Shown here: positions 53,167-61,270 of the stretch, piece by piece | Numbering within the stretch: position 1 is the first letter of the stretch | Layout of the letters: each line of letters starts with the position of its first letter | Source of the DNA: Sulfuricurvum kujiense DSM 16994 | GTDB taxonomy: Bacteria > Campylobacterota > Campylobacteria > Campylobacterales > Sulfurimonadaceae | Direction: 5' to 3' | DNA length: 64,000 bases | NCBI RefSeq assembly: GCF_000183725.1 | Contig: NC_014762.1 | Location: 434,001 to 498,000, forward strand | Program-made: the position numbers and the translations under genes | Notes under the pieces: generated by a model | Told to the model about the DNA's origin: nothing | Databases searched by the model: none | Seen by the model: only the letters and a program-made list of their open reading frames with translations

Positions 53167-53172
53167 ATTATA
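53167..53172 (-). promoter_or_regulatory. -10 box (TATAAT) before the uvrD-type gene
   Basis: TATAAT on the minus strand (53172-53167), 36 bases before the helicase ATG. The 164-bp gap is divergent and also carries the lysR promoter region. Confidence 0.45.
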
Positions 53173-53245
53173 GCCCAAGTTTTCTGTTATTAAAATTCCG
53201 TTGACAAAATGTGGTAAGAATTTGAGTCTTCGCTCTTGCATTGGT

Positions 53246-53264
53246 TATAATAACGGGTTATAAT
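53246..53264 (+). promoter_or_regulatory. Two -10 boxes before the LysR gene
   Basis: TATAAT occurs at 53246-53251 and 53259-53264, 32-45 bases before the LysR ATG. Two overlapping starts are possible. LysR-type genes are often autoregulated from such divergent gaps, but no T-N11-A operator was clearly seen. Confidence 0.45.
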
Positions 53265-53295
53265 ACTGCTATTCATTCAGCTTATAGGAATTATT

Positions 53296-54195
53296 ATGTT
53301 AAAAGATTTTGCCAAACTAATGACGTTTCTGACGGTAGTGCGGGAAAAAAGTTTTTCGAAAGCTTCGGCAAAACTCGGCATCTCTCAGCCTGCGGTAACG
53401 CAGCAAATCAAATTTATCGAAGATTACCTCGATACCCGTGTGGTCGAACGCAAAAAGAACGGGATTAAACTGACCAAAGAGGGGGAAGACCTTTACCGCA
53501 TCGCAACAAAACTGGAAAAAGCGATTCAGGTTTCCGAAAAAGAGGTCTTAAAGATCATTAACAAAGAGTTCACCTTTATTGTCGGCGCATCGTATGCGAT
53601 CGGTAACTATGTCCTCCCTTCCTATATCGGGCAGCTTAAAGACAAGATCAATAACGAAGTTCATATCCGTGTTGCATTTTCGGAGGAGATTATCGATCAG
53701 CTTTTGGATAAAAAGATCGATATCGCACTCATCGAATCGCCGGTATTTAAAGACGGGTTGATCTACCGCGAATGGGAAGAAGACGAATTGGTTATTTTCT
53801 CGAACCAGCCGATCCCGAAACAGCTTCGCAAAGAAGATATGTATAAATTTGACTGGATCTGCCGTGATGAGAACTCACACACCCGCAAATTGACCTCCGA
53901 AGTCTTCGAAGAGATCGGAGTCGAGTGTTCAAGTTTCAGCGTAATCGGTGTGGTTGCCAGCTCAACGGCGATCAAAGAGACATTGATGCGCTCGCCGAAA
54001 GATGCGGCGCGTCCGGTCGTATCGGTCATTTCGCGTCATGTTATCAGTGATGAGGTGGAAGAGGGTAAACTGTTTGAGGCGCGGATCAAAAACTACAAAA
54101 TCAAACGCAAGTTTTACATCGTCTACAGCAAAGAGCGTAAGCACGACGCCTTTATCGACAACGTCGTCACATATCTGCTGGGATTAAAACTGTAA
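53296..54195 (+). CDS. LysR-family transcription regulator
   Basis: A 299-residue regulator. The N-terminal winged helix-turn-helix (about 5-64) reads FLTVVREKSFSKASAKLGIS then QPAVTQQIKFIEDYLDTRVV. A C-terminal periplasmic-binding-like effector domain (about 92-295) follows. Effector and targets are unknown. It is transcribed away from the uvrD run. The cysteine synthase gene cysK lies 1.3 kb downstream but on the other strand, so a link to sulfur amino acids is only possible. Confidence 0.88.
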   Translation: MLKDFAKLMTFLTVVREKSFSKASAKLGISQPAVTQQIKFIEDYLDTRVVERKKNGIKLTKEGEDLYRIATKLEKAIQVSEKEVLKIINKEFTFIVGASYAIGNYVLPSYIGQLKDKINNEVHIRVAFSEEIIDQLLDKKIDIALIESPVFKDGLIYREWEEDELVIFSNQPIPKQLRKEDMYKFDWICRDENSHTRKLTSEVFEEIGVECSSFSVIGVVASSTAIKETLMRSPKDAARPVVSVISRHVISDEVEEGKLFEARIKNYKIKRKFYIVYSKERKHDAFIDNVVTYLLGLKL

Positions 54196-54305
54196 CGCTA
54201 TAGGAGCTAAGCCCCTATAGCTACGATAACTCTACGTTTCCCTCGGCGGGAAGCCCACGTGCAGTAAACCGCACTTCACTATCTTCAATTATTACACTTT
54301 TAAGA
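54196..54305. other. Structured gap between lysR and the SspB-like gene
   Basis: GCTATAGG (54197-54204) pairs with CCTATAGC (54214-54221). Further on are TTCCC-TCGGC-GGGAA and a GTGC...GCAC pair. The genes on both sides converge here, so one of these hairpins probably serves as a shared terminator, though none has a clear T-run. Confidence 0.4.
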
Positions 54306-54767
54306 CTATTTTTTCTTCAAAAACTTCTGATTTTCAGGGTTCGAGAGCAGGGCGCTCATTGAGTTCTGAACCCCTTCGTGCTTTTCGATATTAACAATGG
54401 GATGCTGCTCTTGCGGGAGTGCCAGATTGACAAATGCCGGTGTGTCATCCACGATGATTTGGACAATGGAGAGGAGCGGTACGGAGACAAAACTGCCGAT
54501 ATTCTCTTGACCGAATCCCGCTTCGAAGATAAGTGTATCGTTTTCGATACGGGCGCTTTCGAAGGTGTATCCGGCTAAAAAGAAGAGGGTCATAGATCGA
54601 AATTCGTCATTGAGATGTTTCGGGAGAGGGGGATCGAACGTAACGTGTTCGATCTTGCATAAAATACCGAAATTCTGGTCATTCTCAAAAAGATAAATAA
54701 GCATTTCACGGATATGATTTTCCATCAATCGTGCAAATGAGGAGCTTTTAATAATGTCGAATAACAT
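54306..54767 (-). CDS. SspB-like ClpXP adaptor candidate
   Basis: A 153-residue protein with no signal peptide. The central part, 'DEFRSMTLFFLAGYTFESARIENDTLIFEAG...FVSVPLLSIVQIIVDD', has the strand order of SspB, where a short sheet is followed by a VP-x-x-x-V/I motif. The C-terminal 25 residues (SNPENQKFLKKK) are flexible and charged, as in SspB tails that bind ClpX. Similarity is modest; no other family is recognised. smpB in the same window is compatible with SspB handling of ssrA-tagged proteins. Confidence 0.42.
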   Translation of the reverse strand: MLFDIIKSSSFARLMENHIREMLIYLFENDQNFGILCKIEHVTFDPPLPKHLNDEFRSMTLFFLAGYTFESARIENDTLIFEAGFGQENIGSFVSVPLLSIVQIIVDDTPAFVNLALPQEQHPIVNIEKHEGVQNSMSALLSNPENQKFLKKK

Positions 54768-54774
54768 GAGTGTA

Positions 54775-54930
54775 GACCTACTATTTAAAATTCTGCCTCA
54801 AAAGAGGCAAGCTTTTCAAAGAAACATTGGCGATGCCAAGCGGTTCCCTTCTTTTTTGCCATAGCGGCAAGCGTAACCAAGCGGGGCTCACGTGCCCTTT
54901 AATAGGGTATTGCTCCGATTGGTGTTTAAT
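54775..54930. other. Hairpin-rich gap between the SspB-like and pabC-like genes
   Basis: Several perfect small hairpins occur: TGCCTC-AAAA-GAGGCA (near 54797), TTGGC-GAT-GCCAA (near 54824), TTGCC-ATAGC-GGCAA (near 54858) and CCC-TTTAATA-GGG (near 54896). The first hairpin followed by an A-rich linker recalls the start of the three-hairpin repeats in copy B orientation, but the outer stem is not found. No coding potential is seen. Confidence 0.4.
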
Positions 54931-55500
54931 TTAAGGGATTATACCATTTTCGACTTCAATGAATCCTACCATGGCATTCATAAGGGCTATTTTAGTCGCC
55001 TTTGCAATATCAGAGGGTCTGAGCGGTGCCGGTGTCAGAAAACCCTCATCAATCAATCTGGCTCGTGTTGTTCCTCTGAGTAAAGGCTTATCGGGAGTTA
55101 ACCAAACCCCATCGATTTGCAATGCGATATTGGCGATCGTCGTATCGCTCAGGCAGCCGTTTTTGATGATAAGGACATCGTCACACTCTGCGCGTAATTC
55201 AAAGAGGGCGTTGAGAACTTCGCGGTCGGCGTATTTGAGGGGATACTCAAGGCTGTCGCAGGTGATGAGTTTGAGCGAGGATATTTTCTTCGGAAAATAG
55301 GGGTGAAACTCGATGGAATACCCCTGCTGATCATACAAAAAACGGCATCGGTAGAGTTTCTCATCGGGAGGTGTTATTAATGCCTTTAAATCATACCGTT
55401 TCGTGATTCCGAGCGCTTGGCACGCTAGTTCCAACCGCTTTTGGTGATAGGGGAGGTGCTTCGCCTCTTTATGTTCGCAGCGAATGGTCTCTAACAGCAT
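54931..55500 (-). CDS. Short class IV aminotransferase-like protein (PabC-type)
   Basis: A 189-residue protein of the PLP-dependent class IV fold. Family marks are LLETIRCEHKEAKHLPYHQKRL at the start, YPLKYADRE with the probable PLP lysine near 107, and SDTTIANIALQIDGVWLTP near 136 with LLRGTTRARLID near 157. 4-amino-4-deoxychorismate lyases have this pattern but are usually about 270 residues, so the N-terminal lobe is cut down. It directly abuts the cysK stop. The aminodeoxychorismate lyase role is inferred; folK at 24509 shares the pathway. Confidence 0.65.
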   Translation of the reverse strand: MLLETIRCEHKEAKHLPYHQKRLELACQALGITKRYDLKALITPPDEKLYRCRFLYDQQGYSIEFHPYFPKKISSLKLITCDSLEYPLKYADREVLNALFELRAECDDVLIIKNGCLSDTTIANIALQIDGVWLTPDKPLLRGTTRARLIDEGFLTPAPLRPSDIAKATKIALMNAMVGFIEVENGIIP

Positions 55501-56424
55501 TTACGATTCAAACAGAGGTGTACTCAGATAACGTTCTGCCGTATCGCACAGAATCGTTACGATGGTTTTTCCTTTGTTCTCGGGACGTGCGGCTACCAGA
55601 GCGGCTGCGTGGACATTGGCCCCTGCCGAAATTCCCACAAGAAGCCCTTCGGTTTTTGCCAATGCTTTGGAAGCGGCAATCGCGTCTTCATTGCTTACCG
55701 TTATGACCTCATTGTAGAGTGACGTATTCAGAACATTCGGGACAAATCCGGCGCCGATTCCCTGAATCTTATGGGGACCCGGTTTCCCCCCTGAGAGGAC
55801 AGGCGAATCTTTGGGCTCTACCGCGATGATTTGGATATTCGGCAGTACTGCACGCAATGCTTCGCCGGTTCCGGTAAGGGTTCCCCCCGTCCCGACGGCG
55901 GCGACAAAAATATCGACTTTACCGTCCGTATCGCGGAGAATTTCTTGCGCAGTAGTTACACGGTGGATGGCCGGATTGGCCGGATTGGCAAACTGCTGCA
56001 ATACGATGGCGTTAGGGTTGGAGGCGACCAGTGCATCGGCTTCATCAATTGCCCCTTTCATCCCTAGAGCGGCCGGAGTGAGTACAAGATTGGCACCGAG
56101 CGCTTTGAGGAGATTGCGCCGTTCAATCGACATAGACTCGGGCATCGTGAGGGTGAGTTTCAATCCCAATGCGGCACAGATTGAGGCCAGTGCAATGCCG
56201 GTATTACCGCTGGTGGGTTCAACGATAAGGGTATCGGCATTGATCAATCCCGCTTCCATAGCCGTTTTGATCATATTAAACCCGATCCGGTCTTTGACGG
56301 AACTGGTCGGGTTCATAAATTCGCATTTTCCTAAAATCGTAGCCCCGTTCTGATCAGAGGGGGCATTCAGGCGTACAAGAGGGGTGTTGCCGATGAGTTC
56401 AGTGATATTGGATGCGATATTCAT
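55501..56424 (-). CDS. cysK: CysK, cysteine synthase (O-acetylserine sulfhydrylase)
   Basis: A 307-residue PLP enzyme that makes cysteine from O-acetylserine and sulfide. The PLP lysine lies in [14 protein letters not shown] near 44, followed by [12 protein letters not shown] near 68, [12 protein letters not shown] near 176 and the [11 protein letters not shown] motif near 270. It takes up sulfide on the assimilatory side, in contrast to the sox genes. A -10 box at 56447-56452 (minus) precedes it. Confidence 0.95.
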   Translation of the reverse strand: MNIASNITELIGNTPLVRLNAPSDQNGATILGKCEFMNPTSSVKDRIGFNMIKTAMEAGLINADTLIVEPTSGNTGIALASICAALGLKLTLTMPESMSIERRNLLKALGANLVLTPAALGMKGAIDEADALVASNPNAIVLQQFANPANPAIHRVTTAQEILRDTDGKVDIFVAAVGTGGTLTGTGEALRAVLPNIQIIAVEPKDSPVLSGGKPGPHKIQGIGAGFVPNVLNTSLYNEVITVSNEDAIAASKALAKTEGLLVGISAGANVHAAALVAARPENKGKTIVTILCDTAERYLSTPLFES

Positions 56425-56446
56425 ATGTATCCCTGTTTTTTTGATT

Positions 56447-56452
56447 ATTATA
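56447..56452 (-). promoter_or_regulatory. -10 box (TATAAT) before cysK
   Basis: TATAAT on the minus strand (56452-56447), 23 bases before the cysK ATG, in an AT-rich 238-bp divergent gap shared with the biotin carboxylase gene. Confidence 0.5.
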
Positions 56453-56573
56453 ATAGCAAATTTTTAATTATCCAATAATCATAAGCAATTCAATCAGGAA
56501 TAAAAAATGGACATTAATCGTTTCGTGATTTGTTAAAGGAGTAAAAAATTTTGCTAAAACAGCAGATTTATCC

Positions 56574-56579
56574 TATAAT
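56574..56579 (+). promoter_or_regulatory. -10 box (TATAAT) before the biotin carboxylase gene
   Basis: TATAAT 84 bases before the GTG start at 56663. This leaves a leader of about 75 bases with no recognised riboswitch. Confidence 0.5.
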
Positions 56580-56662
56580 TTCATTTTTAAATCAAGATAT
56601 CGGGCGTCTTTTGGGAATCTGGTTTATGCAGAGACCTGAAAATGTTCAGAATGAGGTAATAA

Positions 56663-58120
56663 GTGAAAACTAAAAAGATCAGCAAAGTATTGATCGCGAA
56701 CCGTGGTGAAATCGCACTTCGTATTATTCGGGCTTGTAAAGAGTTAGGGATTAAAAGTGTTGTTGTGTTTTCAGAAGTAGACGTCAATGGTGTTTGGGTT
56801 CGTAAAGCTGATGAGTGTTATCCGATTATGGGTGATCCGATTGCCGCGTATCTTGATTATGAGCGTATTATCTCTTTGGCGAAAAAAGCCGATTGTGATG
56901 CGATCCATCCTGGATACGGATTTTTATCGGAAAGTGCCGAATTCGCACAAGCGTGTATCGATAACGGAATCATCTTCATCGGACCGAAACCGGAACATAT
57001 CGCCCTTTTCGGGGATAAAATGGCCTCTAAAGTAGCTATGCGAGAAGTGGGTGTTCCGATGTTGCCGGGTACTGACGAGCCGATCGACAATATCGAGGAT
57101 GCGGAAAAAATCGCAATCGATATCGGATTTCCGATCATTATCAAAGCAGCTTTCGGCGGCGGCGGACGTGGTATGCGTATCGTTGAAAAAGCCGAAGATT
57201 TCAAAGAGATGTACGAGTCGGCAACCAACGAAGCATTGCGTTTCTTCAGCCGCGGTGAGGTTTTCATCGAAAAATACCTCAAAAACCCGCGTCATATCGA
57301 GATCCAAATCGTAGCGGACAAATACGGCAACATCGTCCATTTGGGAGATCGTGACTGCTCAATTCAACGCCGTCACCAAAAAGTGATCGAAATTGCCCCT
57401 TCACCGCTCTTGAACCATGAAACTCGCCGTGAGCTTTACCGTATTTCCAAAAAAGCGATGTACCGTCTCGGATACGAAAGTGTCGGTACGATCGAGTATC
57501 TGGTTGACCAAGACGATAACATCTATTTCATCGAAATGAATACCCGTGTTCAAGTGGAACATCCGGTTACCGAAGCGATTTCGGGAATCGATTTGATTCA
57601 ACGTATGATCCAAATTGCAGAGGGCGATCAGCTTAAATTCATGCAAGAGGAAATTCACCTTCGCGGATACGCGATCGAATTCCGTATCAATGCCGAAAAT
57701 CCTAAGTTGGGATTTGTCCCTTCGCCGGGTCTTATTACCAACTACCTTGCACCGGGCGGTCCGGGGGTACGTTTGGACTCTATGGCGTATACCAACTATC
57801 AAATCCCTTCCAACTACGATTCAATGATCGGTAAATTGATCGTTACGGCATTGACATGGGAAGATGCGGTGCGCAAAGCGGCTCGTGCATTGGATGAGTT
57901 CTTGATTGAGGGGGTTCCGACGAATATCCCTCTTCATAGACAAATCGTCCGTGACCAAGATTTTATCGACGGTAAAATCGATACCGGATACCTTGATACC
58001 AAATTGCAGCACTTTAACCTCGATGCGATCCACAACATGGATGACGAAGAGGCGAAAATGCAACATATCACTGCCGTCATCGAAGCGATCAACAAAAACA
58101 ATCTCAACGTTCGCCACTAA
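56663..58120 (+). CDS. Biotin carboxylase subunit (AccC or PycA type)
   Basis: A 485-residue ATP-grasp enzyme with a GTG start after GAGG. It has KVLIANRGEIALRIIRAC near 8, FGGGGRGMR near 162, the RDCSIQRRHQKVIE motif near 233 and EMNTRVQVEHPVTE near 291. It carboxylates biotin on a carrier protein. Two readings are open: acetyl-CoA carboxylase AccC, or subunit A of a pyruvate or 2-oxoglutarate carboxylase. It is longer than E. coli AccC (449) by a C-terminal segment and has no accB beside it; C. jejuni PycA is near this length as I recall. Confidence 0.88.
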   Translation: MKTKKISKVLIANRGEIALRIIRACKELGIKSVVVFSEVDVNGVWVRKADECYPIMGDPIAAYLDYERIISLAKKADCDAIHPGYGFLSESAEFAQACIDNGIIFIGPKPEHIALFGDKMASKVAMREVGVPMLPGTDEPIDNIEDAEKIAIDIGFPIIIKAAFGGGGRGMRIVEKAEDFKEMYESATNEALRFFSRGEVFIEKYLKNPRHIEIQIVADKYGNIVHLGDRDCSIQRRHQKVIEIAPSPLLNHETRRELYRISKKAMYRLGYESVGTIEYLVDQDDNIYFIEMNTRVQVEHPVTEAISGIDLIQRMIQIAEGDQLKFMQEEIHLRGYAIEFRINAENPKLGFVPSPGLITNYLAPGGPGVRLDSMAYTNYQIPSNYDSMIGKLIVTALTWEDAVRKAARALDEFLIEGVPTNIPLHRQIVRDQDFIDGKIDTGYLDTKLQHFNLDAIHNMDDEEAKMQHITAVIEAINKNNLNVRH

Positions 58121-58122
58121 AA

Positions 58123-58144
58123 GATCAAGCCCTCTGGCTTGATC
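58123..58144. terminator. Bidirectional terminator between the biotin carboxylase gene and lnt
   Basis: GATCAAGCC (58123-58131) and GGCTTGATC (58136-58144) form a perfect 9-bp stem with a CTCT loop. On the minus strand the stem is followed by TTTT; on the plus strand by a CT-rich run. The two genes converge here, and the stem lies between their stop codons. Confidence 0.75.
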
Positions 58145-58149
58145 CTCTC

Positions 58150-59367
58150 TTAATACACTATCCCGCTTCCCCCGCCGTTCACCGCATGAAACACAATCGT
58201 CTTATTTTGCCGTGCGTAAAAACGGATTAACAGATTTTGCAGTGTCGGTTCGATGGAGGGCTTGAACCATCCGTTGTTGCTGACCGCCACCATATAGCGG
58301 ACATCGGGAGTATAGAGCTCACGACGAGTCGCCTCATAGCAGACCGCGTTGCGAAACGTTACCCCTTTAACCTGAAAATCGGTCGGGGTTCTAGCGGTGA
58401 CGAAATCGGCTCCCCCTCCGAAAATCTCCCGATTGACCCATCCGCGTAAAAATTTAGGGAGCGGTATATACTCGCCGAAAGGGACGAGGATCGTTTTTTT
58501 GGCAACCGTAATGTTCCCCTGATTAAACAGATAGGAGACATTGTAGTTCAGTCCGTTCTCTTTGTGCAGGGTTCCCGTGAGAATAGCGATATGCAGCGAA
58601 CGCATACTGAGTGCTTCGGATATTTCGGTATGCTCGTTCATATAGAGGGGAAATGCCGATTCAGGTAGGACGATAAGATCGTACCCTTGCGCGATCGCCT
58701 CATCGATGGCGGAAAAATTGTCTTGGATCGTTTGGGGTAATCGGTCGCTTTGCCATTTGAAATCCTGCGAGATATCGGTGGAGACCAGTTTGATTTTCAA
58801 ATCAGGAACGGGAGGCGGAGTATAGGAGAGCTGAACAGAACCCAAAAGGAGCAGGAGAGGGATTGCTTTTTTGAATCCTTTAAAGTATGCGGTTGAAGCG
58901 AGGGCAAAAAGGATAAGGGCAAACTGCCATTTGGAAAATCCGAGATAGCTTTCGACGAAGATGAGTTCGGGCTGCATCCAGTTGAAATCCATCGGCCACA
59001 CAAAGGTGAGACCAAACAAGATAAGGGCGCGCAATAGTGCATCGGTCGTGAGCGCCATCGTTCCGTAATAGAGGGCATAAACAAACCCAAAACCCAAAGC
59101 TACGAGCCATGTCGCCCACCCAAGACCGTAATACTGGAAACTAAATCCGATCCAGTAGCACCATAGCCATCCGATCCAAAATCCGCTGAGGAGGACGGTA
59201 CGTTTGGGCACGTGCAAAAGGGCATATAAAGCAATCAGCCCTGAGAGGGTATTAAGTGCTTTCGAAGTGAGAGAAAAGTATTCCCAATAAATAAAAGCGG
59301 AGAAAAAAAGGGCGATGATCAACGGGGCGACAACGAGTTCAATAAGGGGGGATGATCGATATTTCAT
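58150..59367 (-). CDS. lnt: Lnt, apolipoprotein N-acyltransferase
   Basis: A 405-residue inner-membrane enzyme that adds the third acyl chain to lipoproteins. About six membrane segments lead to a C-terminal nitrilase-like domain with the catalytic triad: Glu in LPESAFPLY near 224, Lys near LVPFGEYIPLP 290 and Cys in FRNAVCYEA near 342. It is shorter than E. coli Lnt (512). It faces the biotin carboxylase gene across a shared terminator. Confidence 0.9.
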   Translation of the reverse strand: MKYRSSPLIELVVAPLIIALFFSAFIYWEYFSLTSKALNTLSGLIALYALLHVPKRTVLLSGFWIGWLWCYWIGFSFQYYGLGWATWLVALGFGFVYALYYGTMALTTDALLRALILFGLTFVWPMDFNWMQPELIFVESYLGFSKWQFALILFALASTAYFKGFKKAIPLLLLLGSVQLSYTPPPVPDLKIKLVSTDISQDFKWQSDRLPQTIQDNFSAIDEAIAQGYDLIVLPESAFPLYMNEHTEISEALSMRSLHIAILTGTLHKENGLNYNVSYLFNQGNITVAKKTILVPFGEYIPLPKFLRGWVNREIFGGGADFVTARTPTDFQVKGVTFRNAVCYEATRRELYTPDVRYMVAVSNNGWFKPSIEPTLQNLLIRFYARQNKTIVFHAVNGGGSGIVY

Positions 59368-59400
59368 GGGGGAATTATATCGTTGTTAGCCACATTTCAG

Positions 59401-59406
59401 TATAAT
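59401..59406 (+). promoter_or_regulatory. -10 box (TATAAT) before yajC-secD-secF-leuS
   Basis: TATAAT 31 bases before the yajC ATG in the divergent gap after lnt. No clear -35 box. Confidence 0.55.
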
Positions 59407-59436
59407 GCCCCAATTTCACATTACTCAAGGATATCC

Positions 59437-59703
59437 ATGGAAATTCTTTCCCAAATTCTCCCATTTGTCTTTTTGATCGCTATTATGTATTTTGTGATCA
59501 TTCGTCCTCAAAACCAACAGGCTAAAAAGCATAAAGAGATGATCGAAGCTCTCACAAAAGGGGATAAAATCATCACTACCGGCGGACTTATCGTCGAAAT
59601 CAAAAAAGTCGAAGATAAATTCTTCATGATTAAAATGAATAATGAGACCGAAGCGCGACTCGTCAAAGATGCGGTTGCCAGAAAGTACGAGGATGAAGCT
59701 TAA
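59437..59703 (+). CDS. yajC: YajC, SecDF accessory membrane protein
   Basis: An 88-residue protein; start ATG 59437 with CAAGGA upstream. One membrane segment (about 5-24, ILPFVFLIAIMYFVIIRPQ) is followed by the family motif QQAKKHKEMIEALTKGDKII and TTGGLIVEI. It binds SecDF at the translocon. It overlaps secD by 11 bases. Confidence 0.95.
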   Translation: MEILSQILPFVFLIAIMYFVIIRPQNQQAKKHKEMIEALTKGDKIITTGGLIVEIKKVEDKFFMIKMNNETEARLVKDAVARKYEDEA

Positions 59704-61270
59704 TTATCGCGTTGTTTTACTGATTATCGCCACTGTATTTGGTCTGATCTTTTCTCTCCCGTCATTTACTCAAAGCTCCGAAGGGAAAAAAATTACCCTC
59801 GGACTTGATTTGCAGGGGGGATTGCATATGCTTTTAGGGGTTAAAACCGAAGAAGCGGTCAATTCTCAAATCAAATCAATAGCATCGGGTGTCAAACATT
59901 TCGCCGAGCGTAATGACATTTTGATTGAAGGTATCAGTGTTCGAGAAGGGAAAGTTGTATTTGAACTTTTAGATGGTGATGATGCGACGACTATGGATGA
60001 ACATCTCAAAACGATTGAGGGGACGGTTGTTCATGCTTCTGAGGGGAAATACGCTATTTCAATCACCCCTGAAGCAGTTGAAAAACTAAAACTTCAAGCG
60101 GTGGATCAGGCTATTGAGACGATCCGTAACCGACTTGATCAGTTCGGACTGGCTGAACCGACCGTTGCAAAACAGGGGATCGATAAAATTCTCGTAGAAC
60201 TTCCTGGGATCAAAACCGCTGAAGAAGAGCAGCGTGCACGCGAGTTGATCTCCCGTGCGGCAAAGCTCGAACTGATGGCGGTGGATGAAGACCGCTCCAT
60301 GCGGGTGAATGATCTCAGCGAAGCGGAAGCGGCAAGCTACGGAGATAGAATCCTCGAAGATGCCCTTCAGCCGCAAATGAAACATTTGGTGAATGAAATC
60401 CCGATTTTGGACGGGACAATGCTCACCGATGCACAAGTGGGATACGACCAAAACAACCGTCCCGTGATTAACTTTTCGTTGAATTCTGCCGGTGCGCAAG
60501 TTTTCGGTGATTTTACCGGTAAAAGTGTCGGTAAACGGCTTGCGATCGTATTGGACGGGAAAGTTTATTCGGCTCCGGTCATTAATGAACGTATCGGCGG
60601 CGGAAGCGGGCAGATCAGCGGTAACTATACGGTTGCCGAAGCAAATGACCTTGCTATCGCCTTGCGTTCGGGAGCCTTGCTGGCTCCGATCTATATGTTG
60701 GAAAAACGCTCTGTTGGACCGAGTCTGGGAGCCGACAGTATTAAAGCTTCTTTGCTCGCTTTGGTGAGCGGATTTGTCCTTGTCATGATTTTTATGATCA
60801 TGTATTATGGGTTGGCCGGTATTATCGCCAATCTTGCCGTTGTAATTAATATCTTTATTATTTTGGCGATGATGGCACTGCTCGGTGCGACATTGACATT
60901 GCCGGGGATGGCGGGTATCGTGCTGCATATCGGTTTGGCGGTTGATGCCAATATTATCATCAATGAACGTGTTCGTGAACAGATACGTTTGGGAATAGGG
61001 CTTAAGCGGGCATTGCATGAGGGATACAGCAAGGCGATGCGGGCTATTTTGGATTCTAATATTACGCAGATTATTGCCTGTACGATCCTCTATGTGTATG
61101 GAACCGGTGCGATTAAAGGGTTTGCCGTAACGCTCAGTATGGGTATTTTAGCCTCTATGTTGACCGCGATTGTCGGAACTTACGGGATTTTCCAACTTTT
61201 TACCAATCGTATTGAAAAATCGAAAAACTACAAAATGTGGTTTGGAATGACGAGAAAGGTGAATGCATAA
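59693..61270 (+). CDS. secD: SecD, protein translocase subunit
   Basis: A 525-residue proton-driven export subunit. The start ATG 59693 overlaps yajC. The first membrane segment is followed by LGLDLQGGLHMLLGV, the periplasmic P1 domain and a C-terminal five-helix block with GLAVDANIIINERVREQIR near 420. It pulls exported proteins through the Sec channel. It overlaps secF by one base. Confidence 0.96.
   Translation: MKLNYRVVLLIIATVFGLIFSLPSFTQSSEGKKITLGLDLQGGLHMLLGVKTEEAVNSQIKSIASGVKHFAERNDILIEGISVREGKVVFELLDGDDATTMDEHLKTIEGTVVHASEGKYAISITPEAVEKLKLQAVDQAIETIRNRLDQFGLAEPTVAKQGIDKILVELPGIKTAEEEQRARELISRAAKLELMAVDEDRSMRVNDLSEAEAASYGDRILEDALQPQMKHLVNEIPILDGTMLTDAQVGYDQNNRPVINFSLNSAGAQVFGDFTGKSVGKRLAIVLDGKVYSAPVINERIGGGSGQISGNYTVAEANDLAIALRSGALLAPIYMLEKRSVGPSLGADSIKASLLALVSGFVLVMIFMIMYYGLAGIIANLAVVINIFIILAMMALLGATLTLPGMAGIVLHIGLAVDANIIINERVREQIRLGIGLKRALHEGYSKAMRAILDSNITQIIACTILYVYGTGAIKGFAVTLSMGILASMLTAIVGTYGIFQLFTNRIEKSKNYKMWFGMTRKVNA

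Noticed and set aside
53201-53229. TTGACA as a -35 box for the LysR gene
   Set aside because: No -10-like sequence lies 16-18 bases downstream; the two TATAAT boxes at 53246 and 53259 are too far away.
60086-61018. Minus-strand open frame of 310 codons opposite secD
   Set aside because: It mirrors secD codons; composition is His/Gln/Arg-rich in the way typical of antisense frames, with no recognisable domain.
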